Source of the DNA: Burkholderiaceae bacterium | GTDB lineage: Bacteria; Pseudomonadota; Gammaproteobacteria; Burkholderiales; Burkholderiaceae | Assembly (NCBI GenBank): GCA_947450225.1 | Contig: CANFUO010000001.1 | Coordinates: forward strand, 46,918-110,917 | Direction of reading: 5' to 3' | Length of the DNA: 64,000 nucleotides | Part shown: piece by piece, positions 38,893 to 45,980 of the stretch | Layout: each line of letters begins with the position of its first letter | Numbering within the stretch: the first letter of the stretch is position 1 | Position numbers and translations under genes: made by a program | Notes under the pieces: generated by a model | Databases searched by the model: none | Seen by the model: only the letters and a program-made list of their open reading frames with translations | What the model was told of the DNA's origin: nothing

Positions 38893-40500
38893 GTGCACGA
38901 TAAAATATTAATTCTTGATTTTGGGTCACAAGTAACTCAACTGATTGCCCGTCGCGTTCGTGATCTCAAAGTGTTGGCAGAGATTTTTCCGTACGATATT
39001 GATGCCGACAAACTAGAGAAAAAAATTATAGAAGAAGGTTTTAAAGGCATCATCTTATCCGGTGGACCGAGTTCGGTTACGGAAGGTGACACTCCAAGAG
39101 CGCCAGATAACGTTTTTACTCTAGGTGTTCCCGTCCTTGGTATTTGTTACGGTATGCAAACCATGGCGCAACAACTTGGCGGTGAAGTTAAGACTGCTGA
39201 GTCTTTAGGAAAATCTCGAGAATTTGGTTATGCCGAAGTCCGTGCAAGAGGCCATACCAAATTACTCAACGAAATCGCTGACTTCACCAATAGTGAAGGT
39301 CACGGCATACTCAAAGTTTGGATGAGTCATGGTGATTCTGTTACGGTAATGCCCGTTGGCTTTAAATTAATGGCGTCTACAGATTCTTGTCCAATCGCTG
39401 GAATGGCTGATGAATTTAGGAAGTTTTATGCTGTGCAATTTCATCCTGAAGTAACGCACACCCTACAAGGTACAAACATCTTAGACCGCTTCGTGAAATC
39501 CATCTGTGCATGTGTACCTGATTGGGAAATGGGCAATTACATTGACGAAGCAATTCATAAAATTCGTCAGCAAGTTGGCACAGATGAGGTCATACTTGGT
39601 TTATCGGGTGGGGTTGATTCTTCTGTGGCTGCCGCATTAATCCACCGCGCCATAGGTAATCAACTTACCTGTGTATTTGTGGATCATGGTTTATTAAGAC
39701 TAAACGAAGCCAACATGGTCATGGACATGTTTGCTCGTAATTTGGGCGTAAAAGTAATACATGTAGATGCAATCGAACAATTTATGACACAACTTTCAGG
39801 AGTGTCTGATCCTGAACAAAAAAGAAAAATTATTGGCCGTGAATTTATTGAAGTATTTCAAAGTGAGTCAGCAAAAATTAAAAATGCAAAGTGGCTTGCG
39901 CAGGGAACCATTTATCCCGACGTTATAGAATCTGCGGGCAAAGGAAAGAAGGGTACTCACACCATCAAAAGCCACCACAATGTTGGTGGCTTGCCAGATG
40001 ATATGCACCTAAAACTATTAGAGCCCTTACGAGAGTTGTTTAAAGACGAAGTAAGACAACTAGGTATTGAGTTAGGCCTCCCTAAAGAAATGGTATATCG
40101 CCATCCATTCCCGGGTCCTGGTCTGGCTGTCAGAATTCTAGGAGAAGTTAAAAAAGAATTTGCGGCACTTCTTGCTCGTGCTGACGATATTTTTATTGAT
40201 GAACTGAGAAAAACAATTGATCCACAAACAAATCAGTCGTGGTATGACTTAACAAGCCAAGCTTTTGCGGTTTTCTTACCCGTTAAATCTGTCGGCGTGA
40301 TGGGTGATGGCCGAACGTATGAATACGTGGTTGCATTGCGTGCTGTTCAAACACAAGACTTTATGACTGCTCATTGGGCTCATCTTCCTCATGAACTGCT
40401 CGGAAGAGTATCAAATCGAATCATCAATGAAGTACGTGGCATCAATCGTGTTGTGTATGATATTTCAGGAAAACCTCCGGCAACAATTGAGTGGGAATAG
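38893..40500 (+). CDS. guaA: GMP synthase (glutamine-hydrolysing)
   Basis: Converts XMP to GMP with glutamine and ATP. The 535-residue protein has a class I glutamine amidotransferase domain (Cys in [11 protein letters not shown] near 84; His/Glu in FHPEVTHT near 181), the PP-loop [16 protein letters not shown] near 236 and a C-terminal dimerisation domain ending KPPATIEWE. The start is GTG, giving [18 protein letters not shown]. Its last 45 bp have a diverged second copy at 42690-42734 and its last 12 bp an exact copy at 43496, so the gene end appears to have served as an integration site while the reading frame stayed intact. Confidence 0.97.
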   Translation: MHDKILILDFGSQVTQLIARRVRDLKVLAEIFPYDIDADKLEKKIIEEGFKGIILSGGPSSVTEGDTPRAPDNVFTLGVPVLGICYGMQTMAQQLGGEVKTAESLGKSREFGYAEVRARGHTKLLNEIADFTNSEGHGILKVWMSHGDSVTVMPVGFKLMASTDSCPIAGMADEFRKFYAVQFHPEVTHTLQGTNILDRFVKSICACVPDWEMGNYIDEAIHKIRQQVGTDEVILGLSGGVDSSVAAALIHRAIGNQLTCVFVDHGLLRLNEANMVMDMFARNLGVKVIHVDAIEQFMTQLSGVSDPEQKRKIIGREFIEVFQSESAKIKNAKWLAQGTIYPDVIESAGKGKKGTHTIKSHHNVGGLPDDMHLKLLEPLRELFKDEVRQLGIELGLPKEMVYRHPFPGPGLAVRILGEVKKEFAALLARADDIFIDELRKTIDPQTNQSWYDLTSQAFAVFLPVKSVGVMGDGRTYEYVVALRAVQTQDFMTAHWAHLPHELLGRVSNRIINEVRGINRVVYDISGKPPATIEWE

Positions 40501-40501
40501 T
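40489..40501 (+). repeat. Left copy of guaA-end direct repeat (attL-like)
   Basis: GAGTGGGAATAGT spans the last four codons of guaA (Glu-Trp-Glu-stop) plus one base. It is identical to 43496-43508. It is interpreted as the left attachment core of the island. Confidence 0.6.
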
Positions 40502-40516
40502 TATTAATTATGAAGT

Positions 40517-40595
40517 AACTTATTGAAAAATATTTATTTTTAAAAGTTATTTCCATTCAAAAAATCAAAATAACTTGTTCAATAAGTTTATTTTT
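40517..40595 (+). terminator. Nested inverted repeats and T-run downstream of guaA
   Basis: Two concentric perfect inverted repeats: outer arms AACTTATTGAA (40517-40527) and TTCAATAAGTT (40578-40588), inner arms AAGTTATTT (40544-40552) and AAATAACTT (40568-40576), followed by TTTATTTTTT. It can act as an A+T-rich intrinsic terminator for guaBA. A shorter alternative stem AACTT-GTTCAAT-AAGTT at 40572-40588 sits directly on the T-run. The repeated AACTTRTTSAA motif could also be a recombinase binding site. Confidence 0.5.
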
Positions 40596-40641
40596 TCTCA
40601 ATTAATCTGAATAATTTTAAATTAGACTTGATCCATCGCGC

Positions 40642-42543
40642 ATGAAAATCTTAAGTCTCATTCCACCCATGACGCAGTTAAATACTCCGTATCCCTCTAC
40701 GGCATATCTAACAGGATTTTTAAGATCTCGTGGAATTGAGGCTGTTCAAGAAGACTTAGCCTTAGCTTTAGTTCTTAGTTTTTTCAATCCTAAAGGCTTA
40801 ATTGAGGTACATACTCGTGCATTAGCTCAACCGGAAAGAATTCGGAGTGCTAGTGTAAGTTTTTTCCTCGAGTATTTTGATGATTATCATTCAACAATAG
40901 CATCTGTGATTGCTTTTTTACAGGGTAAAGATAGCACATTAAGTCACCGCATTAATACGCGTGACTTTCTACCTGAAGGACCGAGATTTAACTCGCTAGA
41001 TGCTTTTGATGATGAAGAATCCGGAGATACTTTAGCATGGGCTTTTGGTTCTTTAGGCTCCAACGACAGAGCTCGCCATTTAGCTACTTTGTATCTGAAT
41101 GATCTTTCAGACGTATTACGCGATGCAATTGATAGTCGTTTTGAGTTTGTGAGATATGCAGAGTCTCTTGCTAGCAGTCAACCAACATTTACGCCCTTAT
41201 ACGAAGCTTTAAATGCGGAACCGAACTTAATGGATCTTCACCTCAGAGATCTATCAATCGCTACGATTCATCATCATCAGCCAAGTTTAGTTCTCTTGTC
41301 AGTTCCATTTCCAGGCGCCATGTACGCGGCGCTTAGGATCGCTCAAACGATTAAAAATACTGATCCTAAAATAAAGGTTGCTCTAGGTGGAGGATATGTC
41401 AATACAGAGTTACGTGAAATAACAGATTCTCGAATTTTTAATTATGTTGACTACATCACTTTAGACTCAGGTGAAAGACCTTTACTAGCTTTGTTGGATC
41501 ACTTGAACGGCAAACGATCTAAGAGTCGATTAGTACGAACCTTTATTAAAGGTGAAATTAATCAAGTTGAGTTCATGAATTGGCAAGAACCTGATATACC
41601 ATTCGAGGAAGTTGGCACCGCCACATGGGATGGATTACCACTCGACTCCTATTTATCGCTATTAGATATGCTTAATCCAATGCATCGCTTATGGAGTGAT
41701 GGACGTTGGAATAAATTAACGGTTGCACATGGCTGTTACTGGAAAAAATGTAGCTTTTGTGACGTCTCTTTAGATTACATTTCTCGATATGAAACCGCTT
41801 CTGCTAGTTTACTCGTTGATCGTATTGAACAAATCATTGCAGAAACTGGTCAGACTGGCTTTCATTTTGTTGATGAAGCCGCGCCTCCAAAAATCTTAAA
41901 GGCCCTTGCGGAAGAATTAATTCGTCGCAGGGTAGTAATTTCTTGGTGGGGTAATATTCGTTTTGAAAAAACATTTACCCCTGAATTGGCTAGTTTATTG
42001 GCTAGAAGTGGCTGTATTGCTATGTCTGGAGGACTTGAAGTTGCCTCAAATAGATTACTTGATTTGATGAAAAAAGGTGTTTCAGTATCACAAGTTGCCA
42101 AAGTAACAAAAAGCTTTTCTGATGCGGGTATATTAGTACATGCCTATTTAATGTATGGATTTCCAACTCAAACAGTCCAAGAAACAGTCAATTCATTGGA
42201 ATATGTTAGACAATTATTTGAGCATGGTTGTATTCAGAGTGGATTTTTTCATCGCTTTATTTGTACTGTTCATTCTCCGGTTGGTAAAAATCCAGAAGAG
42301 TATGGTGTACAGCTCGTTCCTCTTCCTGAAATCACATTTGCTAAAAATGACATCAGCTTTATTGACCCCGTTGGTGTTGACCACGATGGTTTAGGGCAGG
42401 GTCTAAAAAAAGCGATTTATAACTTTATGCATGGTGTTGGGCTAGAAGAGGATGTTAGAACGTGGTTTGAAAGTTATGGCAAAAAAATTCCTAAAACAAC
42501 TGTTCCTAAATTTTACATTGGGGATGCTTTAAACCAAAATTGA
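40642..42543 (+). CDS. B12-binding-domain-type radical SAM protein, unknown substrate
   Basis: 633-residue protein. Residues about 200-285 form a Rossmann-like cobalamin-binding-type domain (LLSVPFPGAMYAALRIAQTI, then VALGGGYVNTEL and YVDYITLDSGERPLLALL). It lacks the DxHxxG cobalamin ligand motif, so B12 may not be bound. The radical SAM barrel starts near 355 with the cluster motif HGCYWKKCSFCD, spaced CX4CX2C, a variant seen in some B12-domain radical SAM proteins. The rest includes GFHFVDEAAPPKIL, ISWWGNIRFEKTF and SGGLEVASNRLLDLMKKGVS. It stands alone, with no precursor peptide or partner gene, inside the guaA-associated island. Substrate unknown. Confidence 0.85.
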   Translation: MKILSLIPPMTQLNTPYPSTAYLTGFLRSRGIEAVQEDLALALVLSFFNPKGLIEVHTRALAQPERIRSASVSFFLEYFDDYHSTIASVIAFLQGKDSTLSHRINTRDFLPEGPRFNSLDAFDDEESGDTLAWAFGSLGSNDRARHLATLYLNDLSDVLRDAIDSRFEFVRYAESLASSQPTFTPLYEALNAEPNLMDLHLRDLSIATIHHHQPSLVLLSVPFPGAMYAALRIAQTIKNTDPKIKVALGGGYVNTELREITDSRIFNYVDYITLDSGERPLLALLDHLNGKRSKSRLVRTFIKGEINQVEFMNWQEPDIPFEEVGTATWDGLPLDSYLSLLDMLNPMHRLWSDGRWNKLTVAHGCYWKKCSFCDVSLDYISRYETASASLLVDRIEQIIAETGQTGFHFVDEAAPPKILKALAEELIRRRVVISWWGNIRFEKTFTPELASLLARSGCIAMSGGLEVASNRLLDLMKKGVSVSQVAKVTKSFSDAGILVHAYLMYGFPTQTVQETVNSLEYVRQLFEHGCIQSGFFHRFICTVHSPVGKNPEEYGVQLVPLPEITFAKNDISFIDPVGVDHDGLGQGLKKAIYNFMHGVGLEEDVRTWFESYGKKIPKTTVPKFYIGDALNQN

Positions 42544-42656
42544 CTTCGGTGATCCTCAAGTGAATCTTTTTGGAGATATGTAAAGCCATCCTCTTGTAAT
42601 TGAGGAGCGCAACTAAGACCCGCTAAGTCTGCACCAATGATGGCAACACTCTTCAT
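42513..42656 (-). pseudogene. Truncated N-terminus of an NAD(P)/FAD-dependent oxidoreductase
   Basis: The minus-strand ATG at 42656 opens a 47-codon frame whose first 30 or so residues read MKSVAIIGADLAGLSC, then PQLQEDGFTY. That is the Rossmann dinucleotide-binding start of amine-oxidase/renalase-like FAD proteins (normally GAGLAGLS). The third glycine-motif position is changed (GAD), homology stops after about residue 30, and the frame then runs into the 3' end of the radical SAM gene and stops. It is interpreted as a deletion remnant rather than a working gene. Confidence 0.65.
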
Positions 42657-42689
42657 TGAATCAAAACTAATTATTCACATGCTCCAGCC

Positions 42690-42734
42690 TATGATATTTC
42701 AGATAAACCACCAGCTAATATTGAGAGGGAGTAA
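42690..42734 (+). pseudogene. Relict 3' end of a second guaA copy
   Basis: 45 bp match the last 45 bp of guaA (40456-40500) at 35 positions, ending at the same stop position. The encoded peptide YDISDKPPANIERE differs from [14 protein letters not shown] at three residues, and most silent differences are at third codon positions. The first 13 bp (TATGATATTTCAG) are identical, and no similarity extends upstream. This is what remains when an element inserts into the gene end and pushes the old end aside. Confidence 0.75.
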
Positions 42735-42764
42735 CTCGTTTTAATTAAATTTTCAAATAATTTG

Positions 42765-43142
42765 TCAATGCAAGTTTGGATTATAGGAAATACCTAATTT
42801 CTTAGCTAATGTTTCTAATTTTTTGTCCTGTGTCCAAATTTTGGCATGCGGGGTAATCATGGTAGATGCTAATAATGAGATGTCTATTGCACCACAACCA
42901 GAATCATATAACTTCTTAGATTCAATTAAGCTCATGATCTCTAACGTGGTAGCGGTTTTGGCATTTTGTAACTTGCCAAAATAAGTCAATGTTTTATATC
43001 GCGGTTTAGGTGGAGATCCACAAGCGATTTCTAATAAGATCAGGGGATGGCATAGTACTTGATCATTTCCGAGAAGATTAAGTAGACTTTCGTTACCATG
43101 TCTGAAGTGATGCACCCATACAGAAGTATCAACAATTACCAT
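42765..43142 (-). CDS. vapC: VapC-type PIN-domain ribonuclease toxin
   Basis: 125-residue PIN-domain toxin. The acidic active-site residues are all visible: Asp5 in VIVDTSVWVHHF, Glu in LLEIACG (near 38), Asp in GAIDISLLAST (near 88) and Asp in IWTQDKKLETLAKK (near 105). VapC toxins cleave tRNA or rRNA to stop translation. It follows vapB by one nucleotide on the minus strand, the normal antitoxin-toxin order. It lies inside the guaA island, where toxin-antitoxin pairs commonly act as maintenance genes. Confidence 0.9.
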   Translation of the reverse strand: MVIVDTSVWVHHFRHGNESLLNLLGNDQVLCHPLILLEIACGSPPKPRYKTLTYFGKLQNAKTATTLEIMSLIESKKLYDSGCGAIDISLLASTMITPHAKIWTQDKKLETLAKKLGISYNPNLH

Positions 43143-43143
43143 A

Positions 43144-43353
43144 TTAAGAATCCTGAAGCACTTTTGCTTGTCTTCTAGGAATCGCTTTCATTTTTGGTGC
43201 TTTTCCACCTAACGCTGCCAGTCTTTTGGCGGACTCGACGCGAATAAACACCTTAAGTGCTTCACGAAAAAGTTCTGCTTTCTCAATGTTGGGCTCTATG
43301 ACTTCTAATGCTTGAGCATACAGCTCATCGTCAATTGTTACGGTGGTTCGCAT
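43144..43353 (-). CDS. vapB: VapB-type antitoxin
   Basis: 69-residue antitoxin with an N-terminal ribbon-helix-helix start, MRTTVTIDDELYAQALEV, as in the VapB/Arc class with a REALKVFIRVESAKRLAALGG helix that fits the toxin-binding region. It would neutralise VapC and repress the operon by binding its own promoter. A palindrome overlapping a -10 box lies 30-45 bp upstream (43383-43398). Confidence 0.88.
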   Translation of the reverse strand: MRTTVTIDDELYAQALEVIEPNIEKAELFREALKVFIRVESAKRLAALGGKAPKMKAIPRRQAKVLQDS

Positions 43354-43382
43354 ATTTCAATCCTTTGATTTGAATCAGAATA

Positions 43383-43398
43383 GATGTATTATAACATC
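43383..43398 (-). promoter_or_regulatory. vapBC promoter -10 and candidate operator
   Basis: GATGT-N6-ACATC is an interrupted palindrome that encloses a minus-strand TATAAT (43388-43393). Just upstream the minus strand repeats TTGATGTTA twice. The layout suits autorepression by a ribbon-helix-helix antitoxin. No good -35 at standard spacing was found. Confidence 0.45.
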
Positions 43399-43495
43399 AA
43401 GATTAACATCAATATAGTTTCATAAAAGTTACACGACATTCAAAGTTATCCTCTATCCAATTGAAAAATATAGGTTTGAACCAAATATAGCTATC

Positions 43496-43508
43496 GAGTG
43501 GGAATAGT
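43496..43508 (+). repeat. Right copy of guaA-end direct repeat (attR-like)
   Basis: GAGTGGGAATAGT is identical to the guaA end at 40489-40501 and is preceded by ATC, so it still reads Ile-Glu-Trp-Glu-stop. Similarity does not continue on either side. It is interpreted as the displaced original guaA terminus at the right edge of the island. Confidence 0.6.
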
Positions 43509-43601
43509 ATTTAAAAGCTTAATCGTTAATTTTTTAGTTGAATTGATGTTAATTAAGGACTTACTAATTATATTTTCTAGCATTTTATGGCCCTTTAGAG
43601 T

Positions 43602-43639
43602 AAGCTCAACAAATACTTGTTTCACAGGGAGCTTTTTTT
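43602..43639 (+). terminator. Rho-independent terminator right of the island
   Basis: Outer stem AAGCTC / GAGCTT and inner stem AACAA-ATAC-TTGTT with a 7-nt bulge, followed directly by a run of seven T. It reads plus-strand, yet the nearest upstream gene pair (vapBC) is on the minus strand. It sits about 95 bp beyond the right guaA repeat, the distance expected for the original guaA terminator. Confidence 0.65.
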
Positions 43640-43690
43640 CAATATCTCTACTCGTTATTATTAAAACCGCGAGTTAATAGAGGGGGGAAT

Positions 43691-44683
43691 ATGCGGCAAT
43701 TAATATCTTCAATAGTATTTTTTATAAGCCTTTTTTCTGTCTGTTGGAGTAACATTTCCCACTCTCAAACATCAGGCACTGGAACTTGGCCAACCGAAAA
43801 AACAATGCGCTTCATCGCAGTTTTTCCTGCTGGTGGCTCAGTTGATCAGATTGCTCGAATTTTAGCAAACTCCCTTCAACCTGATTTAAAGCAACATATT
43901 ATTGTTGAAAATATTGGCGGAGCTTCCGGTGTTATTGGCACTGCAGCATTAGCTCGTTCTGATCCTGATGGGTATACTTTTGGAGTTGTAGTTGATACTC
44001 ATGCTGTTAATCCTAGCTTTAAAGATAAGTTACCATATGACACATTAAAGGATTTTGCCCCTGTTACTCTCATTGGCACTTCACCTATGATTTTAGTGGC
44101 CAGTAAGAAATCCGGCATTGTCAATTTTAAGCAATTAATAGAACTGTCTAAGTCAGGCAATCAATTTAGCTATGGATCTATCGGGATTGGTAGCTTAGCT
44201 CATTTAGCCATGGCCCGTTTAGCTAAAACTGAAGGTTTTGATTGGGGTCATATTCCATATCGTGGCGGACCGCCATTACTACAAGATGTCTTGGGTGGGC
44301 AAATACAACTAGCGATGGGCTCAGAAACCATCATGAGACCCCATATTGAGAATGGCAGTGTGGTACCTCTTGTCGTAACAACCCCTAAAAGATCAATTGG
44401 CTTACCAACCATTCCCACTATTTCTGAAAGTGGCTTTCTTGGGTTTAACGCTCCAACTTGGTGGGGTGTTTTAGCACCAGCTAAAACACCGCCTGCAATC
44501 ATTGAATCAATGCATCAATCGATTACAAAAGTCCTTAAAAATCCGCTTGTAGTTGAAAAATTCAAAGCACAAGGTATTGAAATCGTTGCCGGAAACCCTA
44601 ATACTCTAAGAGATTTTATTGGCAATCAAATGGCAATTTGGGGTAAATTTGTGATCGAAAACAATATTAAAGATACCCCATAA
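43691..44683 (+). CDS. Tripartite tricarboxylate transporter substrate-binding protein (TctC/Bug family)
   Basis: 330-residue periplasmic solute-binding protein with a signal peptide ending around ISHSQ (near 26). Bug-family hallmarks are RFIAVFPAGGSVDQIARILA near 40, VIVEN-type IIVENIGGASGVIGTAALARSDPDGYTFG near 77-105, and HIPYRGGPPLLQDVLGGQIQLAMG near 192. Ligands of this family are mostly carboxylates; this one cannot be predicted. No TctA/TctB membrane genes are nearby, common for the expanded Bug family in Burkholderiales. It appears monocistronic. Confidence 0.9.
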   Translation: MRQLISSIVFFISLFSVCWSNISHSQTSGTGTWPTEKTMRFIAVFPAGGSVDQIARILANSLQPDLKQHIIVENIGGASGVIGTAALARSDPDGYTFGVVVDTHAVNPSFKDKLPYDTLKDFAPVTLIGTSPMILVASKKSGIVNFKQLIELSKSGNQFSYGSIGIGSLAHLAMARLAKTEGFDWGHIPYRGGPPLLQDVLGGQIQLAMGSETIMRPHIENGSVVPLVVTTPKRSIGLPTIPTISESGFLGFNAPTWWGVLAPAKTPPAIIESMHQSITKVLKNPLVVEKFKAQGIEIVAGNPNTLRDFIGNQMAIWGKFVIENNIKDTP

Positions 44684-44745
44684 ACTTTGAATCAAAAATT
44701 TTGTAATCAATTAGTAGCGAGTTAAAGTCTCCTCTTTAGTAACGC

Positions 44746-44751
44746 TATAAT
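44746..44751 (+). promoter_or_regulatory. Candidate -10 for the small secreted protein gene
   Basis: TATAAT lies 33 bp before the ATG at 44785, with TTAAAG at 18-bp spacing upstream as a weak -35. A monocistronic gene here needs its own promoter, since tctC ends 101 bp upstream. Confidence 0.4.
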
Positions 44752-44784
44752 TTTTGTTGTAATTGTTAAGTTATATTAATCTAA

Positions 44785-45183
44785 ATGAAAAATACTTTAC
44801 GAAAATTTCAAGCTGCATTGATTCTGCTAATTATATTGTCGCTGCAAACTAAAGCATTTGCCTCTGCGTGCAATCAAGATATCCGAGTACCGATTGCTTT
44901 TCCAAAAGGATCTTATTGCTGGTCCTTTCTTGGGAAAGGGACTACCTTTTATGGAAATTTTGCGGCAGGGCAAAGAGTCTCAGTCTCCATGCGTGGATGG
45001 AATGGAAATTCCTGGGAATTCATTTATCCTGGAGCATCAGACCGCCGAAATTTTTATGTCAGCGATCAAAATGATCGTGGTCAAATTGACTTTACAACTC
45101 CCCATGCAGGATATTATGAATTTGGATTTTATCCCTGTGTATTTTGGGGGGCGACTGTACAAATTAAAATTTGTGCAATTTAA
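44785..45183 (+). CDS. Small secreted protein with four mature cysteines, unknown function
   Basis: 132 residues with a clear signal peptide (basic start KNTLRKFQ, hydrophobic core, cleavage near AFA-SA at about 31). The mature part of about 100 residues is rich in aromatic residues and glycine, predicted all-beta, and has four cysteines (in SACNQD, SYCWSF, FYPCVF and IKICAI), enough for two disulfides. No family was recognised. It lies between a plus-strand tctC and a convergent minus-strand operon, 3 nt from the latter's stop. It could be a periplasmic or extracellular binding domain. Confidence 0.75.
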   Translation: MKNTLRKFQAALILLIILSLQTKAFASACNQDIRVPIAFPKGSYCWSFLGKGTTFYGNFAAGQRVSVSMRGWNGNSWEFIYPGASDRRNFYVSDQNDRGQIDFTTPHAGYYEFGFYPCVFWGATVQIKICAI

Positions 45184-45186
45184 AAC

Positions 45187-45966
45187 TTATTTTTGCGCTA
45201 GTATCCCCATGCCAGGCAAAGGATCAAGAATACCTATTTTTCTTAAAGCCCACCAATATGTGGCGACATTAACCCCGATTAAAGGCTTACCAAATTTCTT
45301 TTCAATCAATGGAGTCAGGGCCGATACTGGCAAATTTGTTCCAACATGAATAAATGCTTGAGCCTCAGGATGATCCACTTGTTCAAAAGCAGCGATAATT
45401 TCCTCAGCGGTAAAGCGGGCTACGGCAGTGGGACCAATAGACTTCATACCATAAGTTTTACTAACTTCATATCCACAGGCCTGAAAAAAATGAGTAATCA
45501 TTTCATCAGCAGGAGGCCAATAGGGTGTGAGTATAGCTATTTTTGAGGGGTTTCCAATCGCCTCTAAGCCGGCAAGAACCGCTCTTGAAGGAGTAATAAA
45601 TGGTATTCCACATAAGTCTTCTAATCGTTTCTCTTCATCTAGGGCTCGTTTTGCATCTCCTCGAAACGAATGAATTGAATGACCATGGGCAACCACATGT
45701 GGCTCACATACGAGTACAGACTCTAAGGCAACTTCTAAATTACCTTTTTCGGTCTCTAAAGCCAATTTATAGGCTGCCTGATCATCATAAGGACGAGGAG
45801 GAAGAACCATTCGGGTTACATGGTTTGTTACGCCAGTTGGCCTCATGAGTTCCATTTCTGGTTGAACAACGGTATTTGTTGCTGGGACAACAATTGCAAC
45901 TTTGGCACGTGAAGCCAAGGTGTCTGTAGAGGGTATAAATTGAATCTTTAAATTTTTGTCACTCAT
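45187..45966 (-). CDS. Arylmalonate decarboxylase/maleate isomerase-family protein without the usual cysteines
   Basis: 259-residue Asp/Glu racemase-superfamily protein. The family entry motif is IVVPATNTVVQPEM near 25, with VTRMVLPP near 50 and IAILTPYWPPADEMITHFF near 145. In maleate isomerases catalytic cysteines occur after the AYG-type strand and in the later S-C-TNL segment; here these read VVAHGHSIHSF and HVGTNLPVS, so both positions lack Cys (His-Ser and Gly). Chemistry may therefore differ or be lost. Last gene of a five-gene minus-strand operon with two TctC proteins, a flavin monooxygenase and a ModA-like protein. Confidence 0.75.
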   Translation of the reverse strand: MSDKNLKIQFIPSTDTLASRAKVAIVVPATNTVVQPEMELMRPTGVTNHVTRMVLPPRPYDDQAAYKLALETEKGNLEVALESVLVCEPHVVAHGHSIHSFRGDAKRALDEEKRLEDLCGIPFITPSRAVLAGLEAIGNPSKIAILTPYWPPADEMITHFFQACGYEVSKTYGMKSIGPTAVARFTAEEIIAAFEQVDHPEAQAFIHVGTNLPVSALTPLIEKKFGKPLIGVNVATYWWALRKIGILDPLPGMGILAQK

Positions 45967-45980
45967 GATGTACCCCTTCG

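Larger units (their letters stand above)
40489..43508. mobile_element. Decayed genomic island at the guaA 3' end
   Basis: The 13-bp direct repeat GAGTGGGAATAGT marks both ends: it is the guaA terminus at 40489-40501 and recurs at 43496-43508. A further relict guaA 3' end lies inside at 42690-42734. Between them are a radical SAM gene, a truncated FAD-oxidoreductase fragment and vapBC. The 3' end of guaA is a known integration hotspot for tyrosine-recombinase islands. No integrase gene is left, so this would be an immobile remnant, probably of two successive insertions. The boundaries rest on the repeats alone. Confidence 0.6.
43354..43690. other. 337-bp non-coding region from vapB to the first tctC gene
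   Basis: It holds, in order: the vapBC promoter/operator palindrome, about 95 bp of A+T-rich sequence without recognisable coding content, the right guaA-end repeat (43496-43508), and an apparent intrinsic terminator reading plus-strand (43602-43639). A purine-rich ribosome binding site (GAGGGGGG) lies just before the tctC ATG at 43691. No gene or tRNA is seen. Confidence 0.7.

Noticed and set aside
40642..42543. Calling the radical SAM protein a B12-dependent methyltransferase
   Set aside because: The cobalamin ligand motif DxHxxG is absent and no methyl-acceptor partner is nearby.
44858..45349. 163-codon frame over the small secreted protein and the racemase-family gene
   Set aside because: It is out of frame with a protein that has a clear signal peptide and runs antisense into the next gene; composition looks like a shadow.
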